NCBI RefSeq assembly: GCF_004168255.1
Contig: NZ_SEWG01000005.1
Coordinates: 248,001 to 312,000, forward strand
DNA length: 64,000 bases
Direction: 5' to 3'
Origin: Mucilaginibacter terrigena
GTDB taxonomy: Bacteria; Bacteroidota; Bacteroidia; Sphingobacteriales; Sphingobacteriaceae
A model generated the notes under the pieces. That model had not been told where the DNA came from. It ran no database searches and was given only the letters and a program-made list of their open reading frames with translations. The position numbers and the translations under genes were made by a program. Below are positions 48,694 to 56,924 of this stretch, piece by piece (the stretch's first letter is position 1; each line of letters opens with the position of its first letter).

Positions 48694-49361
48694 TCTAACG
48701 GACTTTTAGCCTGGTACTTGTTATAAATAAACACGCTTAATACCATCACAAAGGTAATGGCGAAAAGCACAAGCGAATAATTATTGGCGGCAGTGTAATT
48801 CATTTGTTCAACAGCATCGTAAACGGCTATGGATGCCACGCGGGTAACGCCGGGGATATTGCCGCCTATCATCAGCACCACGCCAAACTCGCCCAGGGTA
48901 TGTGCAAAGGTGAGCACCGCGGCAGTGAGCAGCGAAGGTTTGATGTTGGGCAGCAGCACATGCCAAAGGGTTTGCCACCGCGTTTTACCAAGCGTATACG
49001 ATGCCTGCGAAAGCGATGCCGGCAGTTGCTGAAAGGCTGATTTTACCGGACTTATCATAAAGGGCATGCTGTAAATAACTGATGCCAGCACCAAACCCGG
49101 AAACGAGAATACAAATTGCACATTAAACGTTTGCTGCAACCAATGCCCCAACCCCCGCTGCGGACTAAACGCCAGCAGCAAATAAAACCCCAGCACCGAT
49201 GGCGGCAATACCAAAGGCATGGTTATAATGGCCTCGATAATGATCTTCGCTAACGACCGCTTTTTTGAAAGCCACCAGGCCAAAGGCAAGGCAACCAACA
49301 GTAGTATCAGGGTGGTTACAGCTGCTAATTTAAGGGTAAGCCAAATGGGTTGCAGGTCCAT
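48690..49361 (-). CDS. modB: Molybdate ABC transporter permease
   Basis: A 223-residue inner-membrane permease with five to six helices. ModB marks: MPLVLPPSVLGFYLLLAFSP, SMPFMISPVKSAFQQLPASLSQASYTLGKTRWQTLWHVLLP (the EAA loop that contacts ModC) and AHTLGEFGVVLMIGGNIPGVTRVASIAVYD. Complete in length. Three bases after modA. Confidence 0.94.
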   Translation of the reverse strand: MDLQPIWLTLKLAAVTTLILLLVALPLAWWLSKKRSLAKIIIEAIITMPLVLPPSVLGFYLLLAFSPQRGLGHWLQQTFNVQFVFSFPGLVLASVIYSMPFMISPVKSAFQQLPASLSQASYTLGKTRWQTLWHVLLPNIKPSLLTAAVLTFAHTLGEFGVVLMIGGNIPGVTRVASIAVYDAVEQMNYTAANNYSLVLFAITFVMVLSVFIYNKYQAKSPLE

Positions 49362-49364
49362 ACG

Positions 49365-50126
49365 TTATAGGGTGTGGTAGCCGTAGGCTTTAAAAATGTT
49401 TTTTGCCCGCGGGCTTAATATGTATTGATAAAATTTTTCGGCCGCGGCATTTTTAGCTGAGTGCTTTAATAATACCATGGCCTGTTCTATCGGCGCGTAA
49501 TTTTTAGGGTTTATGAGGCTGTAAAATAGCTTTTGCTTGTTGGCCTGGTCTTTTACCAGCGACAGTGTGGTAAACCCGGCCTGCACAACGCCGGTAATTA
49601 TATAAGTGTTTACCTGGCTGATGCTTTCTCCAAATACAATTTTGGTTTGTACTTTATCATAAATGCCTGCTTTTATAATGGCTTGCTGCGCGGCCTTACC
49701 GTAAGGGGCAATCGCGGGGTTACCAATGGCTATTTTTTTAACATTATCTGTCAGTAATAGCCCGTTCCAGTTTGCAAGGCTTAGGTTATGTGTGCTGCAA
49801 ATAATAAGCACCCCCTGTGCGTAAACAACCGGATCTTTTATAGTAAGGCCATCCCGCTGTAAGGTTTGCGGGAAATCCCTGTCGGCAGATAAAAACACAT
49901 CATAAGGCGCACCGTTACGGATCTGCGCTGCCAGGTTTCCCGATGAGCCGGAGATCACATCAATGTTTATCCCGGTATTCAACTTAAAATCTTTTTTTAG
50001 TGCTTTCATTACCGGCTGCAGGTTTGCGGCAATGGCAACCTTCAAAGTTTGTGCCTGCACACCGGCAGTAAAAAACCACAATGCGATAAAAAAAAGCGAA
50101 AACGTTTTAGTGAATAGTTTTACCAT
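49365..50126 (-). CDS. modA: Molybdate-binding protein
   Basis: A 253-residue periplasmic binding protein with signal peptide (about 1-25, AGVQAQ). ModA marks: VAIAANLQPVMKALKKDF, INIDVISGSSGNLAAQIRNGAPYDVFLSADRDFPQTL, and IGNPAIAPYGKAAQQAI. It delivers molybdate to ModBC. First gene of modABC and divergent from a GH5 gene. The operon lies next to molybdoenzyme genes, which probably explains its place. Confidence 0.94.
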   Translation of the reverse strand: MVKLFTKTFSLFFIALWFFTAGVQAQTLKVAIAANLQPVMKALKKDFKLNTGINIDVISGSSGNLAAQIRNGAPYDVFLSADRDFPQTLQRDGLTIKDPVVYAQGVLIICSTHNLSLANWNGLLLTDNVKKIAIGNPAIAPYGKAAQQAIIKAGIYDKVQTKIVFGESISQVNTYIITGVVQAGFTTLSLVKDQANKQKLFYSLINPKNYAPIEQAMVLLKHSAKNAAAEKFYQYILSPRAKNIFKAYGYHTL

Positions 50127-50171
50127 CCTTGTTATGTTGTTTCACAAAATACGTAATATTGACACATTGGC

Positions 50172-50208
50172 ACAAATGTAAAATGATAATACAGATCGTT
50201 ACATTTGT
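50172..50208. promoter_or_regulatory. Dyad of two divergent TACATTTG -7 boxes (modA / GH5)
   Basis: A 10-bp inverted repeat ACAAATGTAA (50172-50181) / TTACATTTGT (50199-50208) contains one TACATTTG facing left towards modA (ATG 47 bases away) and one facing right towards the GH5 gene (ATG 52 bases away). Both match TAnnTTTG. The symmetry may also be an operator. No clear -33 boxes were seen. Confidence 0.5.
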
Positions 50209-50258
50209 TAGGGCGCTTGCCAATTTGCGCACAAACTAACCAACATCTTTAAAAAGCA

Positions 50259-51497
50259 ATGAAAAAACTCATCACCAGCGTGCTCCTTACAGCTGCAGTT
50301 ATGTTTAGCGTATGCGCGCAAACCCCAAAGTTCATCAGCGTAAAAGGAAAAGAAATTATCGGCACAAATAACAAGCCCTTTTTAATCCGTGGCACAAACC
50401 TGGGCAACTGGCTGGTACCAGAAGGCTACATGTTCAAGTTTAAAGCTGTTAACTCGCAGCGCCTGATAAATGAAGCGCTTACCGAGCTTGTTGGCCCCGA
50501 AGAGATGAAACTTTTCTGGCGGAAATTCCAGGACACGTATGTTACCGAGGCTGATATTAAGTTTTTGAAAGCTACGGGCATGAACTCCATCCGTATACCA
50601 TTTAACTACAAGCTTTTTACTTACGAGGATTACATGGGGCAAAACAACCCTAATCGTGGTTTTGAGCTATTGGACAGGGTGATAGGCTGGTGTAAAAAAG
50701 CCAACCTTTATGTAATACTGGATATGCACTGCGCACCCGGCGGCCAAACCGGCGATAATATTGATGATGGCAATGGTTACCCCTTTTTGTTCACCAGTGC
50801 GGCAAGCCGTAAGTTAACATCGGATATCTGGCGTAAAATTGCCAACCACTATAAAAATGAAACCATTATAATGGGGTACGATCTGCTGAACGAGCCCATT
50901 GCCCATTACTTTGATGTAAAAGCCCTAAACCCGCACCTGGAGCCTACCTTTAAGCAGATCACGGCCGCGGTACGCTCGGTTGATAAGAACCATATTGTGT
51001 TTATCGGCGGTGCGCAGTGGGACAGCAATTTTAAACCATTCGGCAAACCGTTCGACAGCAAAAGCGTGTACACCTTTCACAAGTATTGGACGGATGTTAA
51101 GCAGGACGTGATACAGGAGTATATGGATTACCGCGATAAATACAACGTACCTATTTACGTTGGCGAAACAGGCGAAAATACGGATGAATGGGTAAGGGAT
51201 TTTAAGGTCCTTTGCGAAAAGAACAACATTGGCTGGCATTACTGGCCATACAAAAAGCTTGACAACCTGAAAGGTATAACCAGCTTTAATGTACCCGATG
51301 GTTACGACGAGATCATCGCCTATACCGAAAAGCCGCGCGGCAGTTTCGAAGAGATCCGCAAAGCCGCACCTGCCGATGCTGACAGGGAAAAAATAAAGAA
51401 AGCTTTATGGCAGTTTTTAGAGAACAGCAAGTTTATAAACTGTATCCCCAACAAAGGATATATTGAAGCGCTGGGATTGAAGGTGCCGGCGAAATAG
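50259..51497 (+). CDS. Glycoside hydrolase family 5 enzyme
   Basis: A 412-residue secreted glucanase-like enzyme (signal 1-20, VCAQ). GH5 marks: LIRGTNLGNWLVPEGYMF, NSIRIPFNYKLF, LYVILDMHCAPGGQ, the acid/base Glu in GYDLLNEPIAH and the nucleophile Glu in IYVGETGEN. A beta-glucan substrate is likely. An exo-1,3-glucanase-like start (RGTNLGNWL) is visible. Monocistronic with terminator 51519-51559. Confidence 0.93.
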   Translation: MKKLITSVLLTAAVMFSVCAQTPKFISVKGKEIIGTNNKPFLIRGTNLGNWLVPEGYMFKFKAVNSQRLINEALTELVGPEEMKLFWRKFQDTYVTEADIKFLKATGMNSIRIPFNYKLFTYEDYMGQNNPNRGFELLDRVIGWCKKANLYVILDMHCAPGGQTGDNIDDGNGYPFLFTSAASRKLTSDIWRKIANHYKNETIIMGYDLLNEPIAHYFDVKALNPHLEPTFKQITAAVRSVDKNHIVFIGGAQWDSNFKPFGKPFDSKSVYTFHKYWTDVKQDVIQEYMDYRDKYNVPIYVGETGENTDEWVRDFKVLCEKNNIGWHYWPYKKLDNLKGITSFNVPDGYDEIIAYTEKPRGSFEEIRKAAPADADREKIKKALWQFLENSKFINCIPNKGYIEALGLKVPAK

Positions 51498-51518
51498 ATT
51501 ATTAATCTATATATAATT

Positions 51519-51559
51519 AAAGGGGAGTTGTTATTTAAGTATAAAATAACAACTCCTTT
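51519..51559 (+). terminator. Terminator of the GH5 gene
   Basis: A 15-17 bp stem (AAAGGGGAGTTGTTATT / AATAACAACTCCTTT) with a two-base bulge and AT loop. Confidence 0.75.
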
Positions 51560-51753
51560 GATATTTAACATTAATTATTTTGTAACGATTGGGTGGATGC
51601 TAAAGCTAAGGGGTTAATTACGCTGTAAATTTGCAAGAGTATTAATTATTTATAGCCGGATATTTAATATCTCTTTTAATTCAGATTTAAATTATTTAGA
51701 TTTGATAGTGCGGTATCCATAACCGAAACCTAACCTTGATAATCAATTCTTTA

Positions 51754-52509
51754 ATGAAGTTAATGTCTCTGAATAACATTAGTAAATCTTTTAACGGAAA
51801 AGAGATATTAAAGAATATTGATCTTAACATTAAGCAAGAGAACTTTATCAGCATTTTTGGCCCAAATGCCACTGGCAAAACCACCTTATTAAATATTATT
51901 TCTGGGCTGTTACAAGCAGATAACGGAGCGGTTGTTTGGGAAAACGAGTTTTATAAAAATAGGGTATCTTATGTGTTTCAAAATTATAGGGAAACACTAT
52001 TCCCCTGGAAGCGCGTTTGGGAAAATATTTCTCTTCCACTAAAGCTACAAAACGTTAAATCAGCCGAATGCAAAGACCGAGCGACAGATTTACTTGGTAA
52101 GTTTGCTATAAATATTGATCTTGAAAAATATCCTTACCAATTAAGCGGCGGGCAACAACAACTGGTTGCCATACTAAGAGCCATAATTACCGATCCCGTA
52201 TTATTATTATTGGATGAGCCATTTTCAGCATTAGATTTCGCCAAAAAATTTGAGTTGCAGCAAAAAATATTAGAAATATGGCATGAAATAAAAGCCACTA
52301 TTATTTTCGTTTCGCATGATTTGGATGAAGCCATTTATTTGGCTGACGAGGTGGTGCTGCTTGGTGGTACCCCAACAGGAATAATTAGTAATGTAAAAGT
52401 TGAAATAGACCGCCCACGGACGCCCGGCGACTTATTAAGTAAAGAATTTGTTAGCTATAAGCGTTTAATGCTTGATAACTTTTTATCAACCCAAAATATA
52501 ATGTTATAA
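51754..52509 (+). CDS. ABC transporter ATPase (nitrate/sulfonate/taurine type)
   Basis: Start placed at ATG 51754 (MKLMSLNNISKSFNG) rather than the TTG at 51736. The 251-residue ATPase has an unusual Walker A, FGPNATGKTT, the Q-loop YVFQNYRETLFPWKRVWENI (the PW motif of SsuB/TauB-type ATPases), LSGGQQQLVAILRA, LLLLDEPFSALD and FVSHDLDEAIYLAD. It opens a four-gene AT-rich operon. Its stop overlaps the ATG of the membrane coiled-coil gene by one base (TAATG). Substrate type: small organic anions or nitrogen/sulfur compounds. Confidence 0.92.
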   Translation: MKLMSLNNISKSFNGKEILKNIDLNIKQENFISIFGPNATGKTTLLNIISGLLQADNGAVVWENEFYKNRVSYVFQNYRETLFPWKRVWENISLPLKLQNVKSAECKDRATDLLGKFAINIDLEKYPYQLSGGQQQLVAILRAIITDPVLLLLDEPFSALDFAKKFELQQKILEIWHEIKATIIFVSHDLDEAIYLADEVVLLGGTPTGIISNVKVEIDRPRTPGDLLSKEFVSYKRLMLDNFLSTQNIML

Positions 52510-53777
52510 TGGCCAAAAACGTGCAAGACCATACAAATAATGAAAAACCACAATGGTGGATAAGATATATAAGCGGTAAATATCTGTCTATATTTTTAGC
52601 GGGAACTACAATACTTTTCTTCGGTATAAAAGGCTTATACTACCAGCACCTTAATTGCACAATAGGCGAATGTTTCTGGTTGACTTTAAATGATGTTATT
52701 CATCATACAGATTACATTGGTTACATCGTTGGTATTTTGGGGATATATGTAGGGTGCTATGTAGCTAAAAAAGTTGAGGAGAGCAATGAAATTAAAAATA
52801 AGGAACTTGACAAGAAAATAAGAGAACTAAGCAGCATTGAGAACCAGATTTCGAATTCTGTAGACGAACTTAGAGGTACCACATTAAATATAGAAGCGAC
52901 AAATGCCGAGATAAAGGAGAGTACAAAAGCACTTGAAGATAAAACAGAGCGCTTAAAAGAAGAAACAAAAAATGCAATAGATGCGTCAAGAAGGATAATT
53001 GTGGACGTTTTTGAAATTTTTAAGAGTATTGAAACAACCCTTGAGGCTGTATCTGCAAGAACGATAGATAAATTTTATTACATGAATGGGCCTGCATCTT
53101 TTGGTAAATTACATACATATAATAAAAGAATATTGCGTGTTTTTAAAAAGAAGGAAGATAACAATGATATTGGCGCGGCTGAAATAATTACCTGTAATAA
53201 TATCGCTGTTAAAATTGCAAGCTTATTAATTGGTATTAGTAAACAGGCTGTTGATTTTAAAATGATAGTGAGTCCTCCGGATAAAGTATCAGAATTTGCT
53301 GATGAATATTTTGAAAATGAAAATAAAAGAAGCGAAAAATTTGAAGGGCTGTTAGATTACAAGATTACCAGCAGTGTGAATTTTTCGCAAATAAATTACG
53401 ACGATGAAATAAACAATGATAATGTAAAAGTTAAGATAACATTATCTGATGAAAATAATAAAGAAGATATTCAAACAACAGTAAAAGAAAAATTTTTAAA
53501 ATTTAACAACACTGTTATTGATATGTGCAAAAAGAACAGGGAAAATAAAAGTCTTGATTCAATAAAGTTTTGCCAGGAAGATCCACAATATCAAATATAT
53601 CTGATTGACTGTAATACTGATAAATATTCTCTTTTGATTTTTTACCACGACGAAGATAAAATCGAGAATGGCCAGGCAGTTAAAATAAGGCGATTAGTTG
53701 GTTTTTCCTCAGATAATCGTCATATATATAAGGGTTTAGAAGACATGTATTTGGACAAATTTAAAAACGCAAATTAA
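52509..53777 (+). CDS. Unrecognised two-helix membrane coiled-coil protein inside an ABC operon
   Basis: A 422-residue protein with two membrane helices (about 26-45 and 69-86), a long charged coiled coil (about 87-158, rich in Glu, Lys and Asn) and a soluble C-terminal domain (about 185-422) with a beta-rich end (QYQIYLIDCNTDKYSLLIFY, then RRLVGFSSDNRHIYKGLEDMYLDKF). The end pattern resembles the ligand-sensing or PLD-like tails of some regulators, but no catalytic HKD motif is present. It has no signal peptide. It lies between the ATPase and binding-protein genes with a one-base overlap, so it should work with the transporter, perhaps as a sensor or gate. No known family is recognised. Confidence 0.8.
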   Translation: MAKNVQDHTNNEKPQWWIRYISGKYLSIFLAGTTILFFGIKGLYYQHLNCTIGECFWLTLNDVIHHTDYIGYIVGILGIYVGCYVAKKVEESNEIKNKELDKKIRELSSIENQISNSVDELRGTTLNIEATNAEIKESTKALEDKTERLKEETKNAIDASRRIIVDVFEIFKSIETTLEAVSARTIDKFYYMNGPASFGKLHTYNKRILRVFKKKEDNNDIGAAEIITCNNIAVKIASLLIGISKQAVDFKMIVSPPDKVSEFADEYFENENKRSEKFEGLLDYKITSSVNFSQINYDDEINNDNVKVKITLSDENNKEDIQTTVKEKFLKFNNTVIDMCKKNRENKSLDSIKFCQEDPQYQIYLIDCNTDKYSLLIFYHDEDKIENGQAVKIRRLVGFSSDNRHIYKGLEDMYLDKFKNAN

Positions 53778-53783
53778 AATAGT

Positions 53784-54770
53784 ATGAAAACAAGATCGCT
53801 AAGCTATAAAGTGATAATATTACTTGTAACAGCATTGGCCCTATATGGTTGTAACCAGGCAAATGATAAGAGCAATGCTATAAAGGTTAATTTAACCGCC
53901 CCGCAAACTGCATATTCCATCCCCACTATAATCGCTATTGAAAAGGGTTTTTTTAAGGAGAATAAAATTACCGTAAATATAAATTATGTAAAAACAGGAA
54001 AGATCGCTATGGACGATTTGCTGGCGGGCAAGGCTGATTTTGCAAATATTGTTGAAACCAATGTTGCTTTTGCGGGATTTAGCGATCCTAAAATAAAAGT
54101 TTTGGGCAATATCGAAAAAATTTACGATGCGGTAATTGTTGCCCGTAAAGACAGGGGAATAGCTAAAGAGGCCGATTTAAAGGATAAAAAAATAGGGGTA
54201 ATACTTGCTACTACCTCACAGGTTTATGCCGAAACATTTTTAGAAAGCAGAGGAATTGATAAAAAAGATGTAACGATAGTTAATCTTTTACCCCCCGCAT
54301 TACAATCGGGTATTATTGAAGGGAGCGGCGTTGATGCAATAAGTTTATGGCAGCCGTTTATTTATAATGTTCAAAAGGCACTGGGCAATAATGCCATCAC
54401 CTTTCCCGATAGGAAGATATTTACCGGCTACATGAATTTGGCCGGGTCAAATAATTTTATTGAAAAAAATCCTGATGCGGTCGACGGCTTATTAAAAGGC
54501 TATGAAAAAGCCGAAGCGTTTTTACTAAGTAACAAGGCCGAAAGCATTGATATAGTTGCAAGGGTATTAAATTTAAACAAGGCAGTGGTAGAAAAAATTT
54601 GGGAAGAGTATGAATTTAAGCTTTCAATGGACAACGCAATATTAGAGGCAATAATAAAAGAAGGAAAATGGATTATAAAAACCCAAAAAGGATTCGAGAA
54701 AAAGGTGTTGCCCGATTATTCAAAGTTTTTTGATTCAAGCTACCTTAAAAAAATACAGTTGAATAAATAA
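53784..54770 (+). CDS. ABC transporter substrate-binding lipoprotein (SsuA/TauA/NMT1 type)
   Basis: A 328-residue lipoprotein (lipobox Cys23 in LALYGC). NMT1/SsuA-like marks: AYSIPTIIAIEKGFFKENKITV, DLLAGKADFANIVETNVAFAG, LKDKKIGVILATTSQVYAETFLESRGI, and GSGVDAISLWQPFI. It captures a small solute in the periplasm for the ATPase and permease of the same operon. The ligand could be a sulfonate, nitrate/cyanate or pyrimidine precursor; the sequence does not decide. Confidence 0.92.
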   Translation: MKTRSLSYKVIILLVTALALYGCNQANDKSNAIKVNLTAPQTAYSIPTIIAIEKGFFKENKITVNINYVKTGKIAMDDLLAGKADFANIVETNVAFAGFSDPKIKVLGNIEKIYDAVIVARKDRGIAKEADLKDKKIGVILATTSQVYAETFLESRGIDKKDVTIVNLLPPALQSGIIEGSGVDAISLWQPFIYNVQKALGNNAITFPDRKIFTGYMNLAGSNNFIEKNPDAVDGLLKGYEKAEAFLLSNKAESIDIVARVLNLNKAVVEKIWEEYEFKLSMDNAILEAIIKEGKWIIKTQKGFEKKVLPDYSKFFDSSYLKKIQLNK

Positions 54771-54771
54771 A

Positions 54772-55548
54772 TTGAGAAATAAATTTTTTGATATTAAGCT
54801 GCTAAAGCTTTGGGGTGTTATTATATTAATAATAGTTTGGTGGCTAATTAAATTGGTTTTTTTTAACGGAACCAATTTTTTGCCATCCCCGGGCGAGACC
54901 TTTGCTAAGGTTATGGAGTTGTTTATAACGGGTTCAATACTGGCAGATATTTCTTCTACGCTTAAACAATTTGGGGTAGGGTTTGGGATAGCAGCCATTT
55001 TCGGTATTCCGCTTGGGCTTATATTAGGGTTTTCGAAAAGGGGTTATGCAGCATTTGAAATTGTACTTGATTTTTTCCGTTCGATACCGGTAACTGCTTT
55101 ATTCCCATTATTTATTTTGTTTTTTGGAATAGGCAGCTCTACCATAATAGCTATGGTAACTGTAGCTTGTTTTTTTGTTATTTTGATAAACAGCGCTTAT
55201 GGGGTGATATATGTAAACAAAACATATTTGGTAGTAATGGACTCCTTAAAATCAACTTGGTTTCAAAAATTTACAGAAGTTATCTTTTATGAAGCCTTAC
55301 CTTTTCTGTTTATAGGATTAAGGGTGGCTGTTTCTTTTGGCTTAATTGTAGTTGTGGTATCAGAAATGTTTATTGGCAGCGAATTCGGGTTAGGATCGCG
55401 CGTTTATAAAGCCTATGAAACCTATTTAATCACCGAAGTGTATGCGCTTACAATCATTATTGGCTTATTGGGTTATTTTCTAAATAAAATTATTTTAATC
55501 CTCGAAAAAAAAGTTGTTCATTGGAAAGGCAATATAACAGCAAACTAA
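54772..55548 (+). CDS. ABC transporter permease (SsuC/TauC type)
   Basis: A 258-residue permease with six membrane helices. It starts at TTG 54772, one base after the binding-protein stop; the next in-frame ATG would remove the first helix, so TTG is preferred. Marks: FLPSPGETFAKVMELF, TLKQFGVGFGIAAIFGIPLGLILGFSKR, DFFRSIPVTALFPLFILFFGIGSSTIIAM and VVVVSEMFIGSEFGLGSRV. Its stop overlaps the tail of the converging gene by 4 bases. Confidence 0.91.
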   Translation: MRNKFFDIKLLKLWGVIILIIVWWLIKLVFFNGTNFLPSPGETFAKVMELFITGSILADISSTLKQFGVGFGIAAIFGIPLGLILGFSKRGYAAFEIVLDFFRSIPVTALFPLFILFFGIGSSTIIAMVTVACFFVILINSAYGVIYVNKTYLVVMDSLKSTWFQKFTEVIFYEALPFLFIGLRVAVSFGLIVVVVSEMFIGSEFGLGSRVYKAYETYLITEVYALTIIIGLLGYFLNKIILILEKKVVHWKGNITAN

Positions 55549-56225
55549 GCCTGTACAAGATATTGGATATTGCCGGCAATTTCAGGTAAATCAACTGACG
55601 CTATGCCATACATTTTAAACTTGATTGCCCGCTCCTCCTTTATGGTGCACCTGTATGCTCCACCTGTTTTTAAAATATAACTTTTCAATATCTCATAAAG
55701 TGGTACAATGTCTTTAATAAACCCTTGCATGGTAAGTACCAAAAACTCCCCATCTTTTTTAGGTATATACGCCCCATATAGGCCACTGTCCAACAATCTC
55801 TTCATTAAAACCGGGCTCGATTGCGACTTTTCCATCGTTAAATGAAATTCGGTTTGCCTAAACGCCTCCTTTTCCGAGCCACTTAAAACACGTCGTTCAA
55901 TTTTAAACGGAACTGGGTGGTCAGTAAATTCTTTGTAAGGGATATACTCGTCTTTTGGTATAAATTCACCCTCTAAATATCCTACAAAATCAGGATGCTC
56001 ATTAGTTTTTAGCTCCAATTTATCCCAAATTTCACTAAAATCTTCTTTGGTTTTTACTTTAAGGGTTAAATGCCTGATAGGTTCAAAATGCTGATACCCT
56101 TCCGGATGCCCGTTAAAGTCAGTGTCATAAAACCCTAATTCTTTAATAGCAAACTCGTCAAATAATTGAGGCATTTTTTTCGCATCTATATGGATGTGAA
56201 AAATATTAGGCTGTGTTAATTCCAT
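55545..56225 (-). CDS. Protein of unknown function with paired-domain look
   Basis: A 226-residue soluble protein without a signal. It opens NIFHIHIDAKKMPQLFDEFAIKELGFYDTDFNGHPEGYQHFEPIRHLTLKV and has a second region (TEFHLTMEKSQSSPVLMKRLLDSGLYGAYIPKKDGEFLVLTMQG) with similar His/Thr spacing, which suggests two ferredoxin-like halves as in 2H-type phosphoesterase relatives. I cannot name a family. Base composition is as AT-rich as the ABC operon it faces. Confidence 0.65.
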   Translation of the reverse strand: MELTQPNIFHIHIDAKKMPQLFDEFAIKELGFYDTDFNGHPEGYQHFEPIRHLTLKVKTKEDFSEIWDKLELKTNEHPDFVGYLEGEFIPKDEYIPYKEFTDHPVPFKIERRVLSGSEKEAFRQTEFHLTMEKSQSSPVLMKRLLDSGLYGAYIPKKDGEFLVLTMQGFIKDIVPLYEILKSYILKTGGAYRCTIKEERAIKFKMYGIASVDLPEIAGNIQYLVQA

Positions 56226-56301
56226 TGTACAAATAGTTATTAAATCAATTATCAGGAATAATAGATTTAATGGTTTAGGATCGTGCTAAAATATCATTTT
56301 T

Positions 56302-56487
56302 TTAAGGTTTTTGCAGGCGTTTTATTTCTTTTATTAGCTTTATTTTAAGGGTGATCAATATCCCCGCAATAAACGCGCATGCAAGTACATACTCGTAACG
56401 GGCATGCTCAATGGCAGAGTATATAATTATCGCACATAAAAAGATACCTATGTTATAAAACACGTTAAGTGCTACCTTTTTACCCAT
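56302..56487 (-). CDS. Small two-helix membrane protein (DUF6358-like)
   Basis: A 61-residue protein with two membrane helices (about 5-24 and 32-50) and basic ends (MGKKVALN, KLIKEIKRLQKP). It recalls short Sphingobacteriaceae proteins often found after rhodanese genes; the DUF6358 label is from memory and tentative. It begins one base after the rhodanese stop codon, so it is co-transcribed. Confidence 0.7.
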   Translation of the reverse strand: MGKKVALNVFYNIGIFLCAIIIYSAIEHARYEYVLACAFIAGILITLKIKLIKEIKRLQKP

Positions 56488-56488
56488 G

Positions 56489-56803
56489 TTAGTAAACGTT
56501 AAGTTCGGGATCGATCTCGGCCTTCCATGCTAAAATGCCGCCCTGCAGGTTGCTTAGGTTAGTGTAGCCCTGGCCCTCTAATTGCATTATGGCCGCTGCG
56601 CTGCGTTTGCCGCTGCGGCACATCACAACAACAGGTTTATCTTTAGCAACTTTATCAGCTTCAATTAAAATACCGCCAAGGGGGATGGATAGTCCGCCGA
56701 TGTTTGATGTTTCGTATTCAAAATCTTCACGAACATCAATCAGTTGAAAATCTTCGCCGTTATCTAATTTCTCTTTAAGTTCCTGTACGCTTATTTCTTT
56801 CAT
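56489..56803 (-). CDS. Single-domain rhodanese
   Basis: A 104-residue cytoplasmic sulfurtransferase. Marks: ISVQELKEKLDNGEDFQLIDVREDFEYE, GLSIPLGGI and the active-site Cys in VVMCRSGKRSAAA, with AWKAEIDPELNVY at the end. It moves sulfane sulfur from thiosulfate or persulfide to acceptors. Forms a two-gene unit with the small membrane protein. Confidence 0.93.
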   Translation of the reverse strand: MKEISVQELKEKLDNGEDFQLIDVREDFEYETSNIGGLSIPLGGILIEADKVAKDKPVVVMCRSGKRSAAAIMQLEGQGYTNLSNLQGGILAWKAEIDPELNVY

Positions 56804-56924
56804 CTTAAATGTAATTAATAGCCAAAGGTATGTTTTTCTCTATCAAATATTTGTAGTCAATCTGTAACAATCAGTACCTAAGTGCGTTTTATGGTTAAGC
56901 GTATATTATTATGCTATTACCTGA

